The notes beneath the pieces were generated by a model. That model saw only the letters and a program-made list of their open reading frames with translations. It made no database searches and was not told the origin of the DNA. Positions 9,211 to 17,799 of a stretch of DNA of 64,000 bases are shown here, one piece after another. The position numbers and the translations under genes are program-made. Source of the DNA: JAGWRA01 sp035534615 (GTDB lineage Bacteria > Acidobacteriota > Vicinamibacteria > Vicinamibacterales > CAVVIG01); contig DATLRO010000061.1 in assembly GCA_035534615.1 (NCBI GenBank), forward strand, positions 253,218 through 317,217, written 5' to 3'. Every line of letters starts with the position of its first letter. The stretch's first letter is position 1.

Positions 9211-10113
9211 ATGCAGCTCAAGGTCGATCATGTGACGGTCGCGGGTGCGTCTCTGACGCCGCTGAAGGAAGCGTTCGCCAAGGTGGGCTTGAAGGCGGAC
9301 TACGGCGGCGTCCACTCCAACGAAGTCACGCACATGGCGTTGCTCGGACTGGACGATGGATCGTACCTGGAGATGATCTCGACCCGGCAGCCCCGGGCGC
9401 TGTCTCCCATCTGGCACCGGCACATCGCCGGCGATGCCGGCCTGTGCGCGTGGGCGGTGGAGCCGCCGAACCTCGCCGACGAGATCAAGCGCCTCACCGA
9501 TCTCGGCCTGCAGGTCGAGGGACCGACCCACATGACCCGCCGCTGGCCCGATGGCGCGCTGGCCGAGTGGGAGATCGCGAGCGTGGGGGAAGGCGACCCC
9601 GGCACGCTGCTGCCGTTCCTGATCAAGGACCGCACGCCGCGCCAGCTGCGCGTTCCCCCGTTCCGCGGCTCGGCGGGCGGCACCGACCGCGGCCGGCAGC
9701 GCGCCGATCGGCTGGGCGGCGTCGCCCAGGTCGTGCTCGGCGTGCGCAACCTCGACAAGGCGATCGCGCTCTTCCGGCGTGTCTACGAGTTCCCCGAGCC
9801 GGAGCAGCTGGAGCACAAGGCATTCGGCGCCATGCTCGCCCGCTTCCCCGACACGCCGGTCGTCCTGGCCGCACCGCTCAAGCGGGCGGAGGCCAAGCCG
9901 CGCCACTACGAGGACGACGACGACGCCTGGCTGGAAGCCCGGCTGCATCGGTTCGGCGACGTCCCGACCGCCTGTCTGATCAGCGTGTTCGACATCGAGC
10001 TGGTGATCGAGCGGTTCGAGATGGACCAGGAGCCCGAGCCGTGGTTCGGCAGCCAGGTCGCCTGGTTCGATGACGTCGCGCTCAACGGCATCCGCCTCGG
10101 CATCATCGGCTGA
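9211..10113 (+). CDS. VOC family (glyoxalase-like) protein
   Basis: A 300-aa cytosolic protein with two vicinal-oxygen-chelate halves. The first starts at KVDHVTVAGASL; the second starts near VAQVVLGVRNLDKAIALF (about residue 170). The LDDGSYLEMIS segment is typical of the Glyoxalase_3 subgroup, where an acidic residue binds metal. The reaction is unknown. No strong ribosome site precedes ATG 9211, but the conserved domain begins within the first few residues. Confidence 0.75.
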   Translation: MQLKVDHVTVAGASLTPLKEAFAKVGLKADYGGVHSNEVTHMALLGLDDGSYLEMISTRQPRALSPIWHRHIAGDAGLCAWAVEPPNLADEIKRLTDLGLQVEGPTHMTRRWPDGALAEWEIASVGEGDPGTLLPFLIKDRTPRQLRVPPFRGSAGGTDRGRQRADRLGGVAQVVLGVRNLDKAIALFRRVYEFPEPEQLEHKAFGAMLARFPDTPVVLAAPLKRAEAKPRHYEDDDDAWLEARLHRFGDVPTACLISVFDIELVIERFEMDQEPEPWFGSQVAWFDDVALNGIRLGIIG

Positions 10114-10206
10114 CCGCCGGCGCCTCCGCCGGCCGGATCGGCCTGCCGGCAGTCCTAATCAACGCACGGGCGGACGTCCGATTCCCGCCGGGAGGGCAGA
10201 CACCAC

Positions 10207-10896
10207 ATGAACAGGCCACGGAGGGAGGGCGGCCGCCTGGCGCGCCGGATCGGACGCGTGCGGGCCGGCGTCGTCGCGGGACTGGCGGCGACGGTGCTGC
10301 TGGCGGGCGTGGCAGGAGCTCAGCCGCCGATCGCTGCGGCCGAGGTCGCGCGCGAGGCGCCGCGACTCGCCGACCTCATTGCCCTCATCCCCGGGACGAC
10401 CATCGCCGAGATCGGGGCCGGCCACGGCGAGATGACCGTCGCCATGGCGAAGCTCACCGGACCGACCGGCCGGGTCTACGCTACCGAGCTCAATCCCGGG
10501 CGACTCGCCGACATCCGCGCGGCCGTCAGTCGCGCCGGCCTGAAGAACGTCACCGTCGTCCAGGCCGGGGAAGAGGCGACCAATCTCCCGGACAGCTGCT
10601 GCCAGGCGATCTATATGCGCGAGGTGTACCACCACCTCACCGATCCGACCGCGATCGACGCCAGCCTGTTCCGCGCGCTGCGGCCGGGAGGCCTGCTGGC
10701 GATCATCGATTTTCCGCCGGGCGGCGGCGCGGCGGCCGTGCCACCGGGCGTGCCGAAGGATCGGGGAGGCCACGGCATCCCGTCCAACGTCCTGGTGCAC
10801 GAATTGACGGCGGTCGGCTTCCAGGTGGCGCGCGAGATCCCCGACTGGGGCGACGGCCTGTACGCCATGCTGTTCCAGAAGCCGACTCCCCGCTGA
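10207..10896 (+). CDS. Exported SAM-dependent methyltransferase-like protein
   Basis: A 229-aa methyltransferase fold preceded by a basic N-terminus and a hydrophobic segment (about 20-40, ending AGAQPP) that looks like a Sec signal. Motif I is IAEIGAGHGEMTVAMA, followed by TELNPGRL and a DFPPGGG segment. Such putative periplasmic methyltransferases recur in environmental Acidobacteria and Proteobacteria; with no SAM expected outside the cytoplasm, their biochemistry is unclear. The protein may instead be membrane-anchored facing inward. It ends just before a strong bidirectional hairpin. Confidence 0.7.
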   Translation: MNRPRREGGRLARRIGRVRAGVVAGLAATVLLAGVAGAQPPIAAAEVAREAPRLADLIALIPGTTIAEIGAGHGEMTVAMAKLTGPTGRVYATELNPGRLADIRAAVSRAGLKNVTVVQAGEEATNLPDSCCQAIYMREVYHHLTDPTAIDASLFRALRPGGLLAIIDFPPGGGAAAVPPGVPKDRGGHGIPSNVLVHELTAVGFQVAREIPDWGDGLYAMLFQKPTPR

Positions 10897-11008
10897 GCCC
10901 GGCCATCTTCCCGCGGTCGCCGCGCCGGGCTTCAGCCCGGCAACCCCGGGGCAAACCATACGTCGCGCCGGTCACGGTGCCGATCGCCCGTGACCATCGC
11001 TGTACATG

Positions 11009-11046
11009 ACTCCGCCCGCCGGCAGGCCGTCCTGCCGGCGGGCGGA
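11009..11046. terminator. Perfect 17-bp hairpin between convergent genes
   Basis: A 17-bp perfect inverted repeat (11009-11025 with 11030-11046, loop CCGT) lies between the methyltransferase (plus) and the MBG-repeat protein (minus), placed to serve both as a bidirectional terminator. It lacks a clear T-tract. A smaller hairpin (CCGGGC/GCCCGG) lies near 10922-10938. Confidence 0.65.
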
Positions 11047-11069
11047 GGGTGTTTCAGCCGGAAGCCGCC

Positions 11070-14000
11070 TTAGTCGCGCGAGCCGTGACCGTCGCCACCG
11101 CGGCCATGATCGCCGCCGTGGTCGGTGTCACCGTCGTGGTCGTGCGTCAGCGCGCGCACGGCCTGCTCCACGTCCTGCCACGCATCCCGGTAGTGCTGGA
11201 TCGCCTCGTCGCCATCCGGCCGAGCCGCGTCCTGGTCGCCCTGGGCGATGTCGCGGGTGGCGTCCGCCAGCCGCCGCGCATCGGCGCCGGCCGCCTGCGC
11301 CGCATCCAGCGAGACCTGCGCGAGCGCCCGGTCGACCTCGACCAGGATGTTCGCCTGCGCCGCCAGCTGGCTCACGAGCGCCGCCGGCGCCCGCCGGAGA
11401 TGCTCGTGCTCGGTCAGCTCCTGCACCGCCTCACGCTCCTCCTCGAACACCAGCTGGCCCTTCGCCGTCAGGTGCGAATCGTCCGCCCAGAGTCTCGGGT
11501 CGAGGCTGGCATCGATCTCCCGCAGCGCCTCGTCCAGCTCGTGATCGAGCTGACGGCTGCCGGTCGGCTTCAGCGCCGCGATCGCCGCGCGCGCCGCCTG
11601 CTTCACCTGCTGCAGGCCGACCACCGTCAACGTGCCGTTGACGAAGGTGATCGAATAGTTCGGGTCCGTCGCCCCCGCCACGACGATCGGGTAGGTCCCC
11701 GACGGGCTCAGCGGCAGCGCCGTCGTCGTCTCCGTCGGCGGCGTCGTGAGACTCGCCGGCGTGTCGCCGTTGACGAAGCCGGCGTAGGTGACCGTCAACG
11801 CCGGCACCGCCGCCCCGAACCACTTCGTCTGGTTGTCGGCCGTGATCGTCAGGGCCGCCGGGTTCACCGTCAGCAGGCCGTTCACGAACACGATCGTGTA
11901 GTTCGGCGAGGTCGCTCCGCCCACGACGATCGGGTACGCCCCCGCCGGGCTCGCCGGCGTGGCGGTCGTCGAGATCGTGACGGGCGTCGTGAGGCCGGCG
12001 GCCGTGTCGCCGCCGACGAAGCCGGCGTAGGTCACGCCGAGCGCCGGCACCGGCCCGCCGTAGACCATCGACGCGCTGGCCGCCGTGATCGTCAGAGGCG
12101 CCGGGTTGATGACGAGCGTTCCCGTGCCGTTCGCCGGCAGGTAGTTCACGTCGCCGGCGTAGGAGGCCGCCACCGCGTACGACCCGGCCCCCGCGGGCAC
12201 CGCCGTACCGCCGTTGTAGGTGACCGTCACCGGCCCGAGGGCCGCGCCGCCGACGCCGGTCGCCGTCACCGTCGCGGCGTGCGGCGTCCCGTCGTAGGTG
12301 AACGTGCCGCCGGTCACGGCGAGCGCCGGCGTCGCCTTGTTGATGACGAGCGTCCCCGTGCCGTCGACCGACTGGTAGTTCGCGTCACCCGCGTAGTGCG
12401 CCTGCACCGTGTAGGTGTTCGCGTTCACCGGCACGGTCGGCGACCCGTTGTAGAGCACCGTCGCCGGGCCGAGGATCGCTCCACCCGCACCGGTCAGCGT
12501 CACCACCGCGGCATGCGCCGCGCCGTCATACGTGAACGTTCCCCCGGTGACGACGATCGTCGGGAGGGCCCGATTGATCGTGACGGTGGCCGTCGCCGTC
12601 GCCGGCGCGTAGTTCGCGTCACCGGCGTACGACGCCTGCACCGTATAGGCGCCGCCGTTCACCGGCACGTCGGGCGCGCCGTTGTAGGTGACCGTCACCG
12701 GCGCGAGCGCCGCGCCGCCGACGCCGGTCGCCGTCACCGCCGCGGCGTGCGGCGTCCCGTCGTAGGTGAACGTCCCACCCGTCACCGTCAGGCTCGGCGT
12801 CGCCTGATTGACGACGATCGTCTGCGGCACATCGGCGGCCGGATTGAACGTCGCGTCACCCGCCTGCGAGGCGGTGACAAGGATCGACCCCGCGCCCGTG
12901 ATCGTCAGCGTGCTGCCGCTGAGTGTCGCCGGGCCGGAGACGAGCGTGTAAGTCACCGGCAGCCCGGACGAGGCGGTCGCCCCCAGGACGATCGGCGCGT
13001 TGCCGAAGGTCTGTGGCCCGGCCGCAGGGAACGTGATCGTCTGGTCGGCCTTCGTCACCGTGACGCCGATCGTGCACGTCCCGGTCGAGAAGAACGTGTT
13101 GGTGGCCGCCACATCGACCGTGTGGCTGCCGACGGCGAACGTCTGCGTCGACGACAGCGGCGTCGGCCCGGTCGTGCCGCCAGGCACGGGGTCGGTCTGC
13201 GCCGGCGTGGCCGCGCCGTCGACCGTCCAGGTGACCGTCAGCGGCAGCTTGTTCGGATCGGCCACCGACGCCGACATCGTGACGTCCGCACCGGCGCCGG
13301 AGGTCGCCTGGACGTTGTAGGAGGCCGGCGAGCAGGTGGCCGTCGGCGGCTGCGGGTTCGCCACGTGGATCGTCAGCGAGTTGGTCGACTGCAGCCCTGT
13401 GTTGTCCGTCGCGGAGAAGACCACGGTATAGGTCTGGCCCGCCTGCGCCACCGTCGGTGTCCAGGTGAAGACTGCCGACTCCGGCACGCGCTGGGTGAAC
13501 GGCATCGTCGGCGTCACCGTGGCGCCCACCGGCAGGCCGCCCGACCCGAGGGTCACCAGCGTGTTCGGCAGCCCGGTCGCCGGGTCGAGATCGGGATCGT
13601 TTGCGCCCACCGCCACGCTGAGCGGAACACCCGCCTGGGCGTTCACCGTCACCGGGCTGCTCGAGTTGTTGATGAGCACGGTCGGCGGCGTGCCGCCCGA
13701 GTACGGAATGACGTTCAGGATCACGTCGAGCGGCACGGTGTTGCCGTCGTTGTCCGTGATCGTGAACTGGATGGCATGCAGCCCCTCCTGGGCGGTGGTC
13801 GGCGTCCAGGTCACGATCCCCGCGTTCGACAGCGTCAAGCCAGGCGGCGCGATCGTGTTCAGCCCGGACTGCGCCGAGGTCGAGAGCGCGTACGAGGCAA
13901 TCGTGCCGTCCGGATCGGTGGCCGGAATCTGGAACGCCGTCGTCACGTTCGCCGGGACCGAAATAATCGGCACGCTGGCCACCGTCGGCGACTGGTTCGG

Positions 14001-14474
14001 CTGCGTGTTGCTCAGCACGACGTTCGTCTGCACGCGGAAGTTGATGTCGTGGTTGTTGTCGAGCAGCGTCGACAGGCGGCAGCAGTTCTCGAAGTACGCC
14101 GTGTAGGGACCGTTGCCCGAATAGCTGTGCGTCAGCGTCGTCGTCGCCACCATCCAGTCGTTCGCGGTGTCGACGGCCGTCACGGTGAGGGCCAGGTTGC
14201 CGTAGCTCCCGTCCCCGAAATAGAAGACGTAGCCCGAGTTGAACGTCTGCCCCACCTGCGGATGCGAGATCTGCCACGGGAAGTCCCAGCGCCAGGCCGA
14301 CTGGATCTGGAACGTCACCTGATGCGGGTTGGTCGGGCTGGCCGACCAGGAGATCGTGCTGTAGCGGAAGTGCGTGGCGTACGCCCGGCTGCTGAACATC
14401 CCGGTCAGCGCCAGCACGGCCACCAGGACCAGCGCGGCTTTCCTCAGTTGTGCGGTCAAAGTTGAATTCTCCAT
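11070..14474 (-). CDS. Secreted Ig-like/MBG-repeat surface protein
   Basis: A 1134-aa exported protein with a Sec signal (about 1-33, ending RAYA). The N-terminal half holds cadherin- or PKD-like beta domains (e.g. GIVTWTPTTAQEG). Residues about 555-790 contain three near-identical units opening with TGGTFTYDG and ending in an SYAGDANY-type strand. Residues about 790-950 hold two YDG/MBG-type units (YAGFVGGDTAAGLTT, NYTIVFVNG). A charged, probably helical region follows (about 955-1110), then an Asp/His/Gly-rich tail. Such repeats build cell-surface adhesins; the tail could bind metal. I see no LPxTG, PEP-CTERM or type IX sorting signal. It lies 22 bp downstream of a small secreted protein gene. 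Confidence 0.85.
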   Translation of the reverse strand: MENSTLTAQLRKAALVLVAVLALTGMFSSRAYATHFRYSTISWSASPTNPHQVTFQIQSAWRWDFPWQISHPQVGQTFNSGYVFYFGDGSYGNLALTVTAVDTANDWMVATTTLTHSYSGNGPYTAYFENCCRLSTLLDNNHDINFRVQTNVVLSNTQPNQSPTVASVPIISVPANVTTAFQIPATDPDGTIASYALSTSAQSGLNTIAPPGLTLSNAGIVTWTPTTAQEGLHAIQFTITDNDGNTVPLDVILNVIPYSGGTPPTVLINNSSSPVTVNAQAGVPLSVAVGANDPDLDPATGLPNTLVTLGSGGLPVGATVTPTMPFTQRVPESAVFTWTPTVAQAGQTYTVVFSATDNTGLQSTNSLTIHVANPQPPTATCSPASYNVQATSGAGADVTMSASVADPNKLPLTVTWTVDGAATPAQTDPVPGGTTGPTPLSSTQTFAVGSHTVDVAATNTFFSTGTCTIGVTVTKADQTITFPAAGPQTFGNAPIVLGATASSGLPVTYTLVSGPATLSGSTLTITGAGSILVTASQAGDATFNPAADVPQTIVVNQATPSLTVTGGTFTYDGTPHAAAVTATGVGGAALAPVTVTYNGAPDVPVNGGAYTVQASYAGDANYAPATATATVTINRALPTIVVTGGTFTYDGAAHAAVVTLTGAGGAILGPATVLYNGSPTVPVNANTYTVQAHYAGDANYQSVDGTGTLVINKATPALAVTGGTFTYDGTPHAATVTATGVGGAALGPVTVTYNGGTAVPAGAGSYAVAASYAGDVNYLPANGTGTLVINPAPLTITAASASMVYGGPVPALGVTYAGFVGGDTAAGLTTPVTISTTATPASPAGAYPIVVGGATSPNYTIVFVNGLLTVNPAALTITADNQTKWFGAAVPALTVTYAGFVNGDTPASLTTPPTETTTALPLSPSGTYPIVVAGATDPNYSITFVNGTLTVVGLQQVKQAARAAIAALKPTGSRQLDHELDEALREIDASLDPRLWADDSHLTAKGQLVFEEEREAVQELTEHEHLRRAPAALVSQLAAQANILVEVDRALAQVSLDAAQAAGADARRLADATRDIAQGDQDAARPDGDEAIQHYRDAWQDVEQAVRALTHDHDGDTDHGGDHGRGGDGHGSRD

Positions 14475-14496
14475 GTGAGTCGGAAGCCTGCGGGCC

Positions 14497-15060
14497 CTAG
14501 AAGTTGAGGCTCAACGTGCCGGACGAGGTCGCGAAGTCCGCGAAGCCGGTCGCCTGCATGGAGCCGCCACCGGCCGCGCCGTCGAACTGCAGGCTGCCGC
14601 TGACGATGAAGAGTTGCGCGCCGCTGACGCCGACCACCGCGCCGTTCGAGTCGACCACCAGCGTCGCGCCCGTGAGCTTGCCGCCGAGCGTTCCCTCGTT
14701 CACCAGGGTCATCGCCTGCGCGTCGGGATCGTCACTCGTCGTCCCCGCAGGCAGCGGCGAGTACTGGGCGTACGCCACTGCCAGCGCCCACGTCGCCGAC
14801 GTCACTGCGGTCGAGCCGGCATCGTGATTGAGCGTGAGCGTGAGCAGGCCGGGCAGCGCGCCGACAGCCTGCATCGTGATGACCACCTGCGTCGCGCTCG
14901 GATACGACACCTGGGCATGGGAGAGATCTGAAACATAGGTCTGCGGTCCGGCGGTCTGCGCCTGTGCCGCCCGCACCGGCGTCAGGCCGACCATCAGACC
15001 GAGAAGAGCCAGCCATCCGGTGGTACGCACCGAGCGGCGAATCCATACCGATATCGTCAA
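14497..15060 (-). CDS. Small secreted protein, operon partner of the MBG protein
   Basis: A 187-aa protein of unknown family. The first 35 residues form a signal peptide (VRAAQAQ). The mature part is Ala/Thr/Ser/Gly-rich and predicted mostly beta, and it ends in a short strand with a C-terminal Phe (SGTLSLNF), reminiscent of outer-membrane C-termini but not proof. It is the first gene of a two-gene operon with the 1134-aa repeat protein, so a role in its display or as a companion surface component is plausible. Confidence 0.7.
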   Translation of the reverse strand: MTISVWIRRSVRTTGWLALLGLMVGLTPVRAAQAQTAGPQTYVSDLSHAQVSYPSATQVVITMQAVGALPGLLTLTLNHDAGSTAVTSATWALAVAYAQYSPLPAGTTSDDPDAQAMTLVNEGTLGGKLTGATLVVDSNGAVVGVSGAQLFIVSGSLQFDGAAGGGSMQATGFADFATSSGTLSLNF

Positions 15061-15394
15061 TTTGGGCCTCCAGGAAATACAGCAGCGATTGAAGTGAGGA
15101 GCTGGGAGTGGCGAACAGCGGGCCGCACCCGGCGCTGCGGGCCGGGCAGAAGCGGCGAGCCACGAGCGCGGTCAGCAGTATAGAGTGAAATGCTCTTCTG
15201 TAGTCCTGATACCAGCGTCAAAGACCGGTAAATTCTTCTACTCGCTAAGCATTCGCAGGCACTTGACGCTCATTAAGAGACTTTGAAGACATTTAATATT
15301 TGGTCGATCGCCATAGCGATGGAATGCAGAAGCGATGACCTGTTGCCGGAGGGCCAGCGGGCGCAGGCGGTCGATCTCGACCGGAGGACGGGGA
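15061..15394 (-). other. Upstream region of the surface-protein operon
   Basis: About 334 bp without a gene, distinctly AT-richer than its surroundings (15220-15310). On the minus strand there is a TATACT -10-like box at 15177-15182, without a good -35. A pair of imperfect repeats spaced 30 nt apart (AAATGTCTTCAAA and AAGTGCCTGCGAA) lies near 15260-15300 and could be regulator sites. The 11-mer gtcaaagaccg at 15217-15228 recurs at 24823. Confidence 0.4.
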
Positions 15395-15910
15395 TCAGCG
15401 GGCGAACGGCAGGAACAGCAGCGCGGTTGCGAGGTAGACGAGCCACCCGATGACGCAGACGCCAACGGCGCGCAGCGTGCTGGTGTAGTCGAGCGCCTGG
15501 CGCACCGCCACAATCATCGCCGCCAGCATCCAGACGGACGCGACGATGGCGACGAGCCAGCCGAGCAGGGGGATGGCGGCCAGCACGCGGATCAGGCCGG
15601 GCGCGGCGGCGAAGCCGGTGGTCCGGAGGAGCTGTCCGACCGTCGCTTCGGTCTGTGGCTCGGGGAGAATGCGCGTGCCGATCGCGTAGGTCAGGAGCGC
15701 CCAGACGAACCAGGCGACGAGCGCGCTCAGCGTGCCGCCGATGACACCGGCGGGACCGAGGATCCGCATGACGCCGAGGCCGGACGAGAGGCTGGCCAGG
15801 ATGACGACCGCCATCGCCTGCCCTGTGGCGGTCCGATCGGCCTCGACCTCCTCGTACGTCGCGGCGTCGAGTTTCATCGCGCCGATGATGCGATCGCCGA
15901 AGCTGGCCAT
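15395..15910 (-). CDS. Yip1 family membrane protein
   Basis: A 171-aa integral membrane protein with a short soluble N-terminus (MASFGDRIIGAMKLDAATYEE) and about five hydrophobic helices. The order of helices and the GTRILPEPQTEATVGQLLRT loop match bacterial Yip1-domain proteins, whose role is not established. The start at 15910 is supported by a GGAGG on the minus strand a few bases upstream. It is divergent from the FAH-family gene. Confidence 0.75.
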   Translation of the reverse strand: MASFGDRIIGAMKLDAATYEEVEADRTATGQAMAVVILASLSSGLGVMRILGPAGVIGGTLSALVAWFVWALLTYAIGTRILPEPQTEATVGQLLRTTGFAAAPGLIRVLAAIPLLGWLVAIVASVWMLAAMIVAVRQALDYTSTLRAVGVCVIGWLVYLATALLFLPFAR

Positions 15911-15981
15911 CGGTCCTCCCCTCCGGAGCCGGGCGCGGACGGCGCCTGGCGGTTGCGGGCGCTCAGAAATCCCGGCCCTAT

Positions 15982-15987
15982 TATAAT
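15982..15987 (+). promoter_or_regulatory. TATAAT box upstream of FAH-family gene
   Basis: A consensus -10 hexamer lies 43 nt before ATG 16031, in the spacer between divergent genes. The -35 is weak. Confidence 0.45.
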
Positions 15988-16030
15988 GGTCGCCCCGGGG
16001 CCGGTGCCGGCCGCCGGACATGAGGGGCGT

Positions 16031-16933
16031 ATGAAACTGGTGCGATTCTCGTTCGGCAGCGAGCCGCCGCGGCTCGGCGTGATCCGGGGCGACGAGGTCG
16101 CCGATCTCCGGGCGAGCTATGCGGCCAGTCTGCTCAAGCGCGGCGTGCTCGACGCCGGCGACCGGGCCGCGGCCCTGTTCCCGTCCAGCACGCGCGCGTT
16201 CCTGCAAGCGGTCGGACGGCCGCTCGACGCCATCAGCCAGATCACCGAATGGGTGGCGCGGCCGCAGTCGGCGGTCCGGCTGCACGCCCCGATCGCCGAT
16301 CCCGGCAAGATCATCTGCATCGGCCTGAACTACAGCGACCACGCGGCCGAGACGAATCAGCCCCTGCCGAAGGAGCCGCCGATCTTCGCCAAGTGGACGA
16401 ATGCGATCCTCGATCCGCACGGAACCGTCCTGCGGCCGCGCGGGTGCCAGCAGCTCGACTGGGAGGTCGAGCTGGCGGTGATCATCGGCCGGACCGCGCG
16501 GTTCGTCCCGCCCGAGGAGGCGCTCGACCACGTCTTCGGCTACACGGTGCTCAACGACGTCAGCGCGCGGGATTTCCAGTTCATCACCAGCCAGTGGGGC
16601 CTCGGCAAGGCGGCCGACACCTTCGCGCCGATGGGGCCCTGCATCGCCGACCGGTCCGAGGTGCCCGATCCGCACCGGCTCTCGCTGCGCACCTGGGTGA
16701 ACGACCGGCTGATGCAGGACGGCCACACGTCGAAGCTGGTGTTCGACGTCCGCTACCTCGTGTCGTTCCTGTCCGGGATCTTCACGCTCTCGCCGGGCGA
16801 TGTCATCTCGACCGGCACCCCCCCGGGCGTCGGCGCCGGACACAAGCCGCCGGTCTTTCTCCGGCCCGGCGACGTCTGCCGGATGGAGATCGAAAGCATC
16901 GGCACGATCGAGAACACGATCGGCGAAGCGTAA
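16031..16933 (+). CDS. Fumarylacetoacetate hydrolase family protein
   Basis: A 300-aa cytosolic enzyme of the FAH superfamily. Visible features are the entry motif GLNYSDHAAE, the metal-binding acidic residues in DWEVELAVIIG, the conserved VLNDVSARDFQ and the closing GDVISTGTPPGVG. Members hydrolyse or decarboxylate acyl-pyruvates and ureidoglycolate-like compounds; the exact substrate is not readable. ATG 16031 starts the typical N-terminal strand (MKLVRF) after a GGGG-rich ribosome site. It precedes the DsrE-like gene in the same direction. Confidence 0.88.
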   Translation: MKLVRFSFGSEPPRLGVIRGDEVADLRASYAASLLKRGVLDAGDRAAALFPSSTRAFLQAVGRPLDAISQITEWVARPQSAVRLHAPIADPGKIICIGLNYSDHAAETNQPLPKEPPIFAKWTNAILDPHGTVLRPRGCQQLDWEVELAVIIGRTARFVPPEEALDHVFGYTVLNDVSARDFQFITSQWGLGKAADTFAPMGPCIADRSEVPDPHRLSLRTWVNDRLMQDGHTSKLVFDVRYLVSFLSGIFTLSPGDVISTGTPPGVGAGHKPPVFLRPGDVCRMEIESIGTIENTIGEA

Positions 16934-17049
16934 GAGCGCCGACGCGGGGTGCTACTCGACGCGGCAACCCGTGTCTATCAAGATCCGGAGCGTCAGCGAC
17001 GGCAACGCATGGGGGTGGGGCCCCATGCGAACCGAATCATGAGGACCCG

Positions 17050-17613
17050 ATGGTGACCAAGCGTCTGTCCGTCTCGACCCTGCTCTTCGCCGCCTCGCTG
17101 TTCTGCCTGGCCGCCACCGCGCGCGCCCAGGACAAGCCGGCGACGCACGACGGCCCAATCATCAAGGGCTACGGCGCCGTCTTTCCGGTGCCGGACGCCG
17201 GGTTCAAGCCGCCGTTGGACCACGTGTTCAAGGTGGTCTTCAGCGTCACCGCCGTACCGAAGTCGGTCTCGGCGCTCAACCCGGGCATCAACACCGTCGC
17301 GCGGTTTCTCAACATGCAGGCGCAGGCCGGCGTGCCGCTGAAGAACATGAAGCTGGCGCTCGTCCTGCACGGCCCCGCCGGCCAGGACGCGCTCGACGAC
17401 GCCGGCTACCGGTCGCGCTTCCACACCGCCAACCCGAACCTGCCGCTGCTCGACGCGCTGCACCGGGCGGGGGTCGCCATCTACCTGTGCGGCCAGACGG
17501 CCGCCGCCCGCGGCTTCCACCGGGGCGAGCTCGCCCCGCCGGTGACACTCGCCCTGTCCGCCATGACGGTCATCACCACGCTCGAGGGCGAGGGGTACGT
17601 GCTCATGCCCTGA
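17050..17613 (+). CDS. Exported DsrE/DsrF-like protein
   Basis: A 187-aa protein with a Sec signal (about 1-24, ending ARAQ) followed by a DsrE-like alpha/beta domain. The region KLALVLHGPAG and the single Cys in the VAIYLCGQTAA segment match periplasmic DsrE-family proteins, where this Cys is the putative sulfur-transfer residue. The role in sulfur trafficking is inferred from family only. A GAGG precedes ATG 17050. The next spacer contains an octamer repeat tract. Confidence 0.75.
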   Translation: MVTKRLSVSTLLFAASLFCLAATARAQDKPATHDGPIIKGYGAVFPVPDAGFKPPLDHVFKVVFSVTAVPKSVSALNPGINTVARFLNMQAQAGVPLKNMKLALVLHGPAGQDALDDAGYRSRFHTANPNLPLLDALHRAGVAIYLCGQTAAARGFHRGELAPPVTLALSAMTVITTLEGEGYVLMP

Positions 17614-17624
17614 GCCGGCCCCCC

Positions 17625-17679
17625 GAACGCCCGACCGCCCGACCGCCTGAGTCCCCGCCCCCCGAGCGCCCGAGCAGAG
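17625..17679. repeat. Octamer tandem tract (GAnCGCCC-type units)
   Basis: Units GAACGCCC, GACCGCCC, GACCGCCT and GAGTCCCC, a short 7-nt GCCCCCC unit, then GAGCGCCC and GAGCAGAG follow each other with a GA step every 8 nt. It lies between the DsrE-like and VPS10 genes. Confidence 0.65.
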
Positions 17680-17708
17680 AATTAAGCTCTGCCTTGGAGC
17701 CAAGCCGC

Positions 17709-17714
17709 TATACT
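17709..17714 (+). promoter_or_regulatory. -10 box TATACT before VPS10 gene
   Basis: TATACT lies 85 nt before ATG 17800. There is no good -35 at the usual spacing. Confidence 0.35.
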
Positions 17715-17799
17715 GTCGAGCATTCTGGCAGCCAGCTCTACATTTCAGGCTGTGCCGTCATCCATGCGTCACCTCCCACTCATCCCGAGGATGTCCTCT

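Noticed and set aside
12100..12810. Regularly spaced DNA repeats that might suggest a CRISPR or satellite array
   Set aside because: The period is about 240 bp, in frame with repeated Ig/MBG domains of the surface protein. No short spacers exist.
11049..14465. An 1138-codon plus-strand frame antisense to the MBG protein
   Set aside because: Arg/His-rich, no family, no ribosome site. The minus-strand frame has a signal peptide and clear beta repeats.
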